Positions 7,924-14,324 of a stretch of DNA of 23,024 nt are shown one piece after another. Origin of the DNA: CAYLHQ01 sp964628935 (lineage in GTDB: Bacteria > Acidobacteriota > Polarisedimenticolia > Polarisedimenticolales > DASRJG01); NCBI GenBank assembly GCA_964628935.1, contig CAZVOE010000046.1:1-23024 (forward strand), read 5' to 3'. Position 1 is the first letter of the stretch, and every line of letters starts with the position of its first letter. The notes beneath the pieces are model-generated. The model was not told the origin of the DNA. It did not search any database and saw nothing but the letters and a program-made list of their open reading frames with translations. The translations under genes and the position numbers were made by a program.

Positions 7924-8993
7924 AGCGCTTCGCTTGCGACGGCTGCGGCGCCGCGCTCGCCTGGTCCCCCGAGGACCGGGCCATGCGGTGCGCGCACTGC
8001 GGGTCGGTCCGGCCGCTCCAGGGCGCGGCGGGGTACCTCGCTCCGGAGTACGGGCTCGACCGCGAGTCCCCCACCGGCGGCGCCGGTCTCGGCCTCGAGA
8101 CCGAGCACCGCGTCTGCAAGCAGTGCGGCGCCGGGATGGAGGCTCCGCCCGGAAGCCGGACCGGGAACTGCCCCTTTTGCGGGTCGCACTACGTCCTCGC
8201 GGAGGGCGCATCCTCGGCGTTCGAGACCCCCGAGTCGATTCTCCCTCTCGCGGTCGGGCCCGAGCGGGCCCGCGCCTCCTACCGTACGTGGATTCGCAAG
8301 GGCTGGTTCACTCCGGGCTCCTTGAAGGTCGAAAGCGTCCTCGAGGAGCTTCAGGGTTTCTACATTCCCGCCTGGACCTTCGACGCGAGGGCCGATTCGC
8401 GCTGGACCGCCCTTCGCGGTCATCACGTCTACGTGCACCGGCCGTTCCGGAACGCCAAGGGCTCGCTCCAGATCCGGCGCGTGCGAAAGACCCGGTGGGA
8501 ACCGGCCGCCGGGGAGCGGCGCGATCGCTATGACGATGTGCCCGTCCCGGCCGCCCGCGAGGATCTCGCGCAATTTCTCCTCGAAGCGGGATCGTTCGAC
8601 ACGCGGACCGGGCTCGCGCCGTACCGTCCCGAGTACCTCGCGGGGTGGAGCGCGCTCGAGACCACGATCGATCGCGAGGCGGCGTGGCGGCAGGCCGAGC
8701 GACGGATCCGTGACGACCAACGGCTCCGCTGCTCCGGGGACGTCGGCGGCGATGCGCAGAGGAACCTCCTCGTCGAGACGGCGCTCTCCGAGGTGCGATA
8801 CAAGCTCACCCTTCTGCCGTACTGGATCAGCAGCTACCGATACCGGGGCAAGGTCTTCCGGTTCGTCGTCCATGGGGAGTCGGGACGGGTCGCCGGCAAG
8901 AAGCCCATATCCCCTTGGCGGGTTCTCGCCGCCGTGGGTCTTTCCGTCCTCGCCCTGATTCTCTTCTTCGTCGTCGCGAACCTCGTGAGGTGA
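7920..8993 (+). CDS. Membrane-anchored protein with two zinc ribbons
   Basis: The protein has 357 residues, starting at a GTG that overlaps the stop of the phosphatase-kinase gene. Two CxxC...CxxC zinc ribbons are clear: Cys6, Cys9, Cys24, Cys27 and Cys66, Cys69, Cys84, Cys87. Then comes a soluble region (about 100-325) rich in Trp, Tyr and Arg that I do not recognise as a named enzyme fold. One transmembrane helix (about 334-354) closes the protein, so it is probably tail-anchored with the ribbons in the cytosol. Relatives of this layout are often automatically labelled as PriA-like or TFIIB-ribbon proteins, but no helicase motif is present. Tight coupling to the phosphatase-kinase suggests a shared process, which I cannot name. 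Confidence 0.8.
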   Translation: MKRFACDGCGAALAWSPEDRAMRCAHCGSVRPLQGAAGYLAPEYGLDRESPTGGAGLGLETEHRVCKQCGAGMEAPPGSRTGNCPFCGSHYVLAEGASSAFETPESILPLAVGPERARASYRTWIRKGWFTPGSLKVESVLEELQGFYIPAWTFDARADSRWTALRGHHVYVHRPFRNAKGSLQIRRVRKTRWEPAAGERRDRYDDVPVPAAREDLAQFLLEAGSFDTRTGLAPYRPEYLAGWSALETTIDREAAWRQAERRIRDDQRLRCSGDVGGDAQRNLLVETALSEVRYKLTLLPYWISSYRYRGKVFRFVVHGESGRVAGKKPISPWRVLAAVGLSVLALILFFVVANLVR

Positions 8994-8995
8994 AC

Positions 8996-9481
8996 GTGGA
9001 GAACGTCCTCGTCGAGCGGTATCGCCGCTGGAGCCGGTTCCCGATGGGACGATGGGCCTGGTCGGTGATGATGGGCCGCGTGGTGCCGTACACGGGCTCG
9101 ATCGGCGCGCGCGTCTTGGCGCTCGAGCCGGGACGGGCCCGGGTCACGATGCGAGACCGGCGGAGGGTGCGGAACCACCTGAACTCGATCCACGCGATCG
9201 CGCTCGTGAACCTGGGCGAGTATGCGAGCGGGCTCGCCATGCTCTCCGGACTGCCGGATTCGGCGCGGGGAATCGTCACCGCGCTGTCGATCGAGTACTT
9301 CAAGAAGGCACGCGGGACCCTCGTTGCGGAAAGCGCATGCGAGCCCCCCGACTGGAGGATCCCGGCGGAACACGACGTGGTCGCCCACATCCTCGACGCC
9401 GCGGGGGACGAGGTCGCCCGCGTCCGCGCGCGCTGGAAAATCGGACCGAAAGAAACGGGGACCGGTACATCTTCGTCTTGA
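8996..9481 (+). CDS. DUF4442 hotdog-fold protein (thioesterase superfamily)
   Basis: The protein has 161 residues. It has the size and pattern of the DUF4442/PaaI-like hotdog group: an N-terminal helix with Arg and Trp, a strand turning at MRDRRRVRNHLNSIHA, the central hotdog helix ALVNLGEYASGLAMLSGL, and closing strands ending in ARVRARWKIGP. Hotdog proteins of this group bind or hydrolyse acyl thioesters such as acyl-CoA. Substrate and activity here are not visible. I chose the GTG at 8996 because GAGG lies five bases upstream. A GTG at 8990 in the same frame overlaps the previous stop as GTGA and would add two residues. It lies third in the unit starting at 6073. Confidence 0.78.
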   Translation: MENVLVERYRRWSRFPMGRWAWSVMMGRVVPYTGSIGARVLALEPGRARVTMRDRRRVRNHLNSIHAIALVNLGEYASGLAMLSGLPDSARGIVTALSIEYFKKARGTLVAESACEPPDWRIPAEHDVVAHILDAAGDEVARVRARWKIGPKETGTGTSSS

Positions 9482-9500
9482 CCGAGGAAGGAGCCGCGTC

Positions 9501-9968
9501 GTGCGAACACTTGGGATCGTTCTCGCCTTCTCGTTCGTCTTCAGCGCGGGATGCGCCGCACGGCGCGCTCCGGCGGCCTCCGCACCCCATGCCGCCGAAG
9601 GCGAACCTGCCGTCTCGTTTCTGACCGAGGCCCCCCTCGGATCCTGGCGCCTCATCGCGTTCGGCGACGCGACCGAGCCGGGCGAAATCGAGATCACCCT
9701 CCGGGTGGAGGCCGAAGGCAAGATCTCCGGAATGAGCGGCTGCAACCGATACTCGGGCGCCTGGTCGCCCGGAGGCGACGGCGCGGGGGTGGGCCCGCTC
9801 GGGGCGACCAAAATGGCCTGTCCTCCGGCGAGGATGGAGGTCGAATCCCGATACCTCCGGGAGTTGGGGAGTGTGCGCGGCTGGCGGCGGCACGTCGAGG
9901 GGATCGTCCTCGTCGACGCCGCGGGCGATCCGCGGCTCGTCTTCGAGCCCCTCACACCTTCAGAGTGA
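9501..9968 (+). CDS. META-domain (HslJ-like) lipoprotein
   Basis: The protein has 155 residues, starting at a GTG seven bases after GGAAGGAG. A short hydrophobic N terminus ends in a lipobox-like FSAGC, so Cys18 is the likely lipidated residue and the protein should be anchored to an outer or inner membrane leaflet. Residues about 46-150 form a META domain: GSWRLIAFGD, the signature SGCNRYSGAW, and TKMACPPARMEVESRYLREL. META proteins such as HslJ are small envelope beta proteins linked to stress or antibiotic tolerance in some species. No enzymatic role is known. It is last in the unit, and its 3' end overlaps the convergent transporter gene by 17 bases. Confidence 0.85.
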   Translation: MRTLGIVLAFSFVFSAGCAARRAPAASAPHAAEGEPAVSFLTEAPLGSWRLIAFGDATEPGEIEITLRVEAEGKISGMSGCNRYSGAWSPGGDGAGVGPLGATKMACPPARMEVESRYLRELGSVRGWRRHVEGIVLVDAAGDPRLVFEPLTPSE

Positions 9969-10635
9969 ACGGGTTGAAATCGGTCTCGCGGTCGTAGTAG
10001 TCCTCGCGCTCGGCCCGCTTCAGCCAGGCGACGAACCGGTACGTGAACGGCGTGGCGAGAACCTCCCACATCACCTTGAGGGTGTAGTTCGTCGCCATCA
10101 CCGTGAGCAGCTGTTCTCTCGGCCAGACTCCGAGAAACGCCACGTGATAGAAGATCAGGGAGTCGACGGCTTCGCCGAAGATCGTCGAGCCGATCGTTCG
10201 CGTCCAGAGCCTCCGTCCGTCGGTCCAGATCTTCATCTTCGCGAGAACGAACGAGTTGCAAAGCTCGCCCGCCCAGAACGCCGCGAGCGAAGCGAGCATG
10301 ATCCTCCAGGTCGAGCCGAACACCGTGTCGTACGCCGCTTGGTGCGGCCAGGCGGGAGCAGGGGGCAGTCCGACGACGACCCACGCCATGAACGACGCGA
10401 AGGCCATCGCCGCGAAGCCCGACCAGACGACCCGTCGCGCCCGCGCGTACCCGTACACCTCGGTCAAGACGTCGCCGAAGAGGTAGGAAATCGGGAAGAA
10501 GAGAACCCCGGCCCCGAACGTCACCCCGGCGACCGAGGCCACCTTCGCGGGACCGATGAGGTTCGCGCAGAGCAGCACCGTGACGAAGGCCCCGAGGACC
10601 AAGTCGTAGTAACGGTACGTGCGAGGACCGGTCAC
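9952..10635 (-). CDS. YhhQ/VUT-family queuosine-precursor transporter
   Basis: The protein has 227 residues with about six hydrophobic helices. The family signature is clear: a first helix VLGAFVTVLLCANLIGPAKV, then FGAGVLFFPISYLFGDVLTE and VYGYARARRVVWSGF, and the later FWAGELCNSFVLAKMKIWT and FGEAVDSLIFYHVAFLG. YhhQ proteins import queuine-pathway precursors (preQ0 or preQ1) used to modify tRNA wobble bases. The start is a GTG overlapping the stop of the degenerate amidohydrolase gene as GTGA, so the two are probably translated together. No queuosine biosynthesis gene is in the window, which fits a salvage role. The exact substrate (preQ0, preQ1 or queuine) cannot be told from the sequence. 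Confidence 0.88.
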   Translation of the reverse strand: MTGPRTYRYYDLVLGAFVTVLLCANLIGPAKVASVAGVTFGAGVLFFPISYLFGDVLTEVYGYARARRVVWSGFAAMAFASFMAWVVVGLPPAPAWPHQAAYDTVFGSTWRIMLASLAAFWAGELCNSFVLAKMKIWTDGRRLWTRTIGSTIFGEAVDSLIFYHVAFLGVWPREQLLTVMATNYTLKVMWEVLATPFTYRFVAWLKRAEREDYYDRETDFNPFTLKV

Positions 10636-11846
10636 CGGTGCTCGTACACCTCGCCGCTCACGATCGTGGCGGTCGCCCGGGTGGTGTACTCGAAGGGGTC
10701 TCCATCGAAGAGCGCGAGATCGGCGTCCTTCCCCGGCTCGAGCGACCCGACCCGATCCGCGACCCCCAGGATCTTCGCGGCGTCGAGGGTGATCGCGCGG
10801 AGCGCGCGCATCGTGCCGAGGCCGTTCGCCGCGGCGACCGACGCTTCGAAGAGCACGACACGCGCCTTCGGCACGTACGATTCGTATCCGCCCTGGAGCG
10901 CGATCGCGATCCCGGCGTCGGCGAGCCGGCCGGCGGTCTCGAACGACGCGTTTTCCAGTTCTCCCCACGGGCGCGCCATCGTCGGGTGAACGATCACGGG
11001 GACTCCGGCCTCGCGGATCGCATCCGTCATCAGGTAGGCCTCCGCGGCCGAGTCCAGGATCAAGTCGAACCCGAACTCCTCGCGGAGCCGGAGCGCGCCG
11101 GCGATGTCCTGCGCGCGGTTGGCGGTGATCAGGAACGGGAGCTTCCGATCGAGGACGTCGACCAGCGTGTCGAGTCCGAGGTCCCGTCCCGGCCGCTTGT
11201 CCTGGGGGGCGCTCTTTCGCTTCTCGGCATACTCGCGCGCCTTCACGAGTTCCGCCCGGAGCATGGCGACGGCCTTCCCCCGGGTTCCCGGGGGCTTGTC
11301 CCCGGCGCGCAGTCCGTCGGGCCCGAGCGTCACCGACACGGCGGCGGGATTCCGGACGACCGCCTCTTCCGCCGTCGTCCCGCGGGTCTTCATGACGGCG
11401 GTCTGGCCGGAGAGGAGCTCGCCCGGAGCGTGGCCCGTGTGCACGGTGGTCACCCCGAACGAGCGTACCCAGGCGACCAGCCGATCGAGCGGGTTGTAGG
11501 CGTCGAGGGCTCGAAGCTCCGGCTGCAGCGGCTCCGAACGGTCGAGCTGGTCCTGATCGTGCGGGGTATTGAAGAGGCCGGAAACGCCGATGGTGCAGTG
11601 CGCGTCGATCAACCCCGGCGTGACGACCTCGGCCTCGAGGACGCGGGCATTCGCCGGGATGCGGATCTTCGAGGCGGGAGAGACCTCGACGATCTTCCCG
11701 TCGCGGATCAGGACGACTCCGTCGGTCAAGGACGCGCCGGAAACGGTGTGCACGGTCTTTCCGCGGACGGCGAGCATCTCGGCCCCCCGCGCGGCGGTCG
11801 CAGCCCCGAGGGCGAGGAGAAGCGCGGGCAGGACGCGTCGGCTCAT
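10632..11846 (-). CDS. Exported amidohydrolase-family protein lacking metal ligands (probable pseudoenzyme)
   Basis: The protein has 404 residues with a signal peptide (about 1-22). It keeps the amidohydrolase frame: VTPGLIDAH near 75-83, HLL-type loop APGELLSGQTAV, and the C-terminal GVADRVGSLEPGKDADLALFDGDPF. The catalytic positions are lost when aligned with its upstream paralogue. The HxH motif reads His83-Cys-Thr85. The VHHHTH region reads FLITAN (238-243). The LHH region reads LDS (264-266). The final FHSDD motif reads LQGGY (317-321). A metal-dependent reaction by the usual mechanism is therefore unlikely. A structural or regulatory partner of the intact paralogue is plausible. It has a strong ribosome site (GGAGG, 7 bases) and couples by ATGA upstream and GTGA downstream. 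The frame is intact, so it is not a decaying gene. Confidence 0.85.
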   Translation of the reverse strand: MSRRVLPALLLALGAATAARGAEMLAVRGKTVHTVSGASLTDGVVLIRDGKIVEVSPASKIRIPANARVLEAEVVTPGLIDAHCTIGVSGLFNTPHDQDQLDRSEPLQPELRALDAYNPLDRLVAWVRSFGVTTVHTGHAPGELLSGQTAVMKTRGTTAEEAVVRNPAAVSVTLGPDGLRAGDKPPGTRGKAVAMLRAELVKAREYAEKRKSAPQDKRPGRDLGLDTLVDVLDRKLPFLITANRAQDIAGALRLREEFGFDLILDSAAEAYLMTDAIREAGVPVIVHPTMARPWGELENASFETAGRLADAGIAIALQGGYESYVPKARVVLFEASVAAANGLGTMRALRAITLDAAKILGVADRVGSLEPGKDADLALFDGDPFEYTTRATATIVSGEVYEHR

Positions 11847-13159
11847 CGGGTGACCTCCGCCTCGGAGCAGCAGAGGTACGGCCTGCGGGGCTCGCCGGCG
11901 CCGTATCCGCCCACCGCGTGGAGCCGGTCGGTGGGATCGGAGCGGTCGAACACCTTCACCCCCTCGATCCAGGTCTCCAACACTTTCGTGTACGTCGAGA
12001 ACGGATCGCCGTCGAGCACGACGAAGTCGGCATCCTTTCCGGGAACGAGCGATCCGACTCGATGGGCGAGATCGAGCATCTCGGCGCCGCGAAGCGTGAG
12101 CGCGCGCAGGGCGGCGTCGCGGCTCATGCCGGTGCGGACCGCCATGGCGGCCATGCGCAGGAAGAGCCGCGAGTCGGTGATCCAATCGTCGGAGTGGAAC
12201 GCGGTGAGGACCCCGGCCTCCTCGAGGATTCGGCCGGTTTCCATGCTCAGCTCGGCGGCCTCGAGCTTTCCGCCGGGGCTGTCGACCAGGATGGCCGAAC
12301 ACGGAACCCCCGCCCGAGCGATCTCGTCGGCGACCTTCCATGCCTCGCTCACGTGATGGAGCACCACGCGGAACCCGAACTCGTCCTTGAGACGCAGGAC
12401 GGTCATGATGTCGTCGGCCCGATGGGTGTGGTGGTGGACGATGCGGGTGCCTTCGAGGACCTCCACGAGCGCCTCCATTCCGAGGTCGCGTGGGGGCATC
12501 TTGGCGGGGTCGCCCGCCGCGGCCTCGACCTGGTCTCGGTACTCCCGGGCTTTCGTGAAGAGCTCCCGGACGAGGGCGGCCGACTTGGCCCTCGTGCCGG
12601 GGAAGGGCGGGTTCTCCCGCTGCGGGTTGGTCCCGTTCGCCATCTTGAGGCCGCCCATCGGCTTGCCGCGAGAGTCCCGGATCGCCATCGCCTCGAGAGT
12701 GAGCGCGGGTCGCGCCTTGAGGTAAACGGTCTGTCCGCTCAGCAGATGTCCTGAGCCCGGCATCACGTTGAGGGTCGTGATCCCGCCGGCCGCGACGCGG
12801 CGGAAGCCCGAATCCAGGGGGTTCAACGAGTCGGAGACGCGCACGTCGGGCTGGAGCGGTCCGCTCCCGTCCGCGCCTCCGACTCCGCCGACGTGGCTGT
12901 GCGTGTCGACGAGTCCGGGAATCACGACCTTTCCCGAGAGGTCGACTCGGCGGGCGTCCGCGGGGATCGCGACGGTCCTTTCGGCCCCGACCGCGCGAAT
13001 CGTTCCGCCGTCGACCAGAATGACTCCGCGTTCGATCGATGGCCCCTCGACGGGGAAGATCCGTGCGCCGACGAACGCGATCGGAGCCTCCATCGCCGCC
13101 GCGGGAAGGGCCGCGAGCGCAGCCAGCGCGAGGAAACCCCGAACCAGAGGAAACTGCAT
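11843..13159 (-). CDS. Exported metal-dependent amidohydrolase (imidazolonepropionase-like)
   Basis: The protein has 438 residues. The ATG at 13159 is preceded by GGAG five bases away and opens onto a signal peptide (about 1-23), so the enzyme is probably periplasmic. Metal ligands expected of the amidohydrolase superfamily are present: His87 and His89 in DTHSH, His242-His246 in VHHHTH, His268/His269 in LHHVSEAW, and the Asp324 region in FHSDD. Lys172 in GGLKMANG may be the bridging carboxylated lysine. The C-terminal VPGKDADFVVLDGDPF is typical of the family. Members hydrolyse C-N bonds in cyclic amides or dipeptides. The substrate here is not predictable. It is first in the three-gene leftward unit. 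Confidence 0.88.
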   Translation of the reverse strand: MQFPLVRGFLALAALAALPAAAMEAPIAFVGARIFPVEGPSIERGVILVDGGTIRAVGAERTVAIPADARRVDLSGKVVIPGLVDTHSHVGGVGGADGSGPLQPDVRVSDSLNPLDSGFRRVAAGGITTLNVMPGSGHLLSGQTVYLKARPALTLEAMAIRDSRGKPMGGLKMANGTNPQRENPPFPGTRAKSAALVRELFTKAREYRDQVEAAAGDPAKMPPRDLGMEALVEVLEGTRIVHHHTHRADDIMTVLRLKDEFGFRVVLHHVSEAWKVADEIARAGVPCSAILVDSPGGKLEAAELSMETGRILEEAGVLTAFHSDDWITDSRLFLRMAAMAVRTGMSRDAALRALTLRGAEMLDLAHRVGSLVPGKDADFVVLDGDPFSTYTKVLETWIEGVKVFDRSDPTDRLHAVGGYGAGEPRRPYLCCSEAEVTR

Positions 13160-13184
13160 AGATGCTCCGCGGGAGAAGAGCGCA

Positions 13185-13213
13185 CTTGTACGCGCCAACG
13201 AGCCGTGCGTCAA
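13185..13213 (-). promoter_or_regulatory. Sigma-70-like promoter for the amidohydrolase-transporter unit
   Basis: Read leftward, TTGACG (13213-13208) and TACAAG (13190-13185) are separated by exactly 17 bases. This matches five of six and four of six consensus positions in otherwise GC-rich DNA. Transcription would start near 13178, leaving a leader of about 19 bases that carries GGAG before the ATG at 13159. The -35 begins two bases from the neighbouring palindrome. Confidence 0.55.
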
Positions 13214-13214
13214 G

Positions 13215-13261
13215 GAAAAGAGGCTGGCACCTCCGTCGGAGAAGGTGCCGGTCCCCTTTTC
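13215..13261. repeat. REP-like imperfect palindrome
   Basis: The left arm (13215-13231) and the reverse complement of the right arm (13244-13261) match at 15 of 17 positions with a one-base gap. Both begin GAAAAG and end GGCACC. The 12-base centre holds a small TCC/GGA pair. Palindromes with GGCACC/GGTGCC cores flanked by GGGGAC and AAAAG/CTTTT ends are, from general knowledge, dispersed in some Acidobacteriota, Planctomycetota and related genomes as REP-type elements. In RNA it would fold into a long hairpin ending in CTTTTC and could also act as a terminator or block read-through between the divergent promoters. Confidence 0.6.
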
Positions 13262-13264
13262 TTG

Positions 13265-13276
13265 CTACGCTAGAAA
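13265..13276 (+). promoter_or_regulatory. Candidate -10 region for nadAB
   Basis: TACGCT (13265-13270) and the adjoining TAGAAA (13271-13276) are the AT-richest, -10-like hexamers ahead of the nadA GTG at 13281. No -35 is recognisable and no Shine-Dalgarno sequence lies before the GTG. A start a few bases from the GTG, giving a near-leaderless mRNA, is possible. Confidence 0.3.
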
Positions 13277-13280
13277 CACC

Positions 13281-14324
13281 GTGAGGACGGAAGCGATCTA
13301 CCGCGATCTGCGGGCGAAGCTGCACGACGTCGTGCCGGACTTCGAGTTGCGCCTCAAGGCCGAGGTCGCCGCCGAGATCGAGATGCTCAAGAGGGAGCGA
13401 AACGCGATCATCCTGGGCCACAACTACATGGAACCGGCGCTGTTCCACTCGGTTCCCGACTTCACGGGGGACTCGCTGGAGCTCGCGCGGAGGGCCGCGG
13501 AGACCGACGCCGAGGTCATCGTCTTCTGCGGGGTCCGTTTCATGGCCGAGACGGCCAAGATCCTGAATCCCTCGAAGACGGTTCTGCTCCCCACCCCGAA
13601 GGGGGGATGCTCCCTCGCGGCCAGCATCACGGCGGAGGACGTCCGCGCGCTCAAGAAGCGCTTCCCCGGGGTTCCCGTCGTGACCTACGTGAACACCTAC
13701 GCCGACGTGAAGGCCGAGTCCGACGTCTGCTGCACGTCGAGCAACGCCGTCGCGGTGGTCGAGTCGCTCGACTCGGAGACGGTGATCTTCCTTCCCGACG
13801 AGTTTCTCGCGCGGAACGTCGCGCGGGAGACGGGCAAGCGCGTACTCGTTCCCACCGTCGGGGAGGGCGCTCGGGAAGCGAGACGCGGCGACATGGTGAT
13901 CTGGAACGGACGATGCGAGGTCCACGAGAAGTTCACCGTGGACGACGTGCGCAGCGTCCGGAAACAGTTCCCCGATGTGGTGATCCTGGCGCACCCGGAG
14001 TGCAGCCCGGAGGTCGTGGAGGCGTCGGACTTCTCCGCGAGCACCAAGGCGATGATCGACTTCGTCGCGCGCTCCGAGGCGGGCCGCTACCTCCTCCTCA
14101 CCGAGTGCTCCATGGGAGAGAACATCGCCGCCGCCAACCCGCAAAAGGAAATGCTCCGAATCTGCAGCGTCCGCTGCCCCCACATGAACGAGATCACCCT
14201 CGACGAGACGCTCGAGTCGCTGCGGAGGAATCGGTACGTGATCGAGGTCCCCGAGGACGTCCGCGTGAGGGCGCACCGCGCCGTCTCGCGGATGCTCGAG
14301 ATCCACCCGAAGAAGGCCGCGTGA
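13281..14324 (+). CDS. nadA: Quinolinate synthase
   Basis: The protein has 347 residues, the usual length. NadA condenses iminoaspartate with dihydroxyacetone phosphate to quinolinate in NAD synthesis, using an oxygen-sensitive [4Fe-4S] cluster in the cytosol. Recognisable elements are AIILGHNYMEP (42-52), Cys83 in VFCGVRFMAETAK, GGCSLAA (108-114), Cys212 in GRCEVHEKF, TECSMGEN (274-281) and Cys299 in VRCPHMNEITL. By comparison with the E. coli enzyme I take Cys83, Cys212 and Cys299 as the cluster ligands. The start is a GTG without a ribosome site. An upstream extension would run into the palindrome and has no NadA-like sequence. It overlaps nadB as GTGA, so the two partner enzymes are translationally coupled. 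Confidence 0.96.
   Translation: MRTEAIYRDLRAKLHDVVPDFELRLKAEVAAEIEMLKRERNAIILGHNYMEPALFHSVPDFTGDSLELARRAAETDAEVIVFCGVRFMAETAKILNPSKTVLLPTPKGGCSLAASITAEDVRALKKRFPGVPVVTYVNTYADVKAESDVCCTSSNAVAVVESLDSETVIFLPDEFLARNVARETGKRVLVPTVGEGAREARRGDMVIWNGRCEVHEKFTVDDVRSVRKQFPDVVILAHPECSPEVVEASDFSASTKAMIDFVARSEAGRYLLLTECSMGENIAAANPQKEMLRICSVRCPHMNEITLDETLESLRRNRYVIEVPEDVRVRAHRAVSRMLEIHPKKAA

Noticed and set aside
5992..8211. Long leftward frame opposite the phosphatase-kinase
   Set aside because: Arg/Glu/Pro-rich shadow typical of high-GC DNA, with no recognisable motif.
7920..8993. Primosomal helicase PriA
   Set aside because: Zinc ribbons alone. No Walker motifs or helicase domains.
8834..10384. Long leftward frame spanning three genes
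   Set aside because: Low-complexity shadow that crosses well-supported genes on both strands.
10632..11846. Pseudogene call for the second amidohydrolase
   Set aside because: The frame, signal peptide and ribosome site are intact. Loss is confined to catalytic positions, which fits a pseudoenzyme rather than decay.
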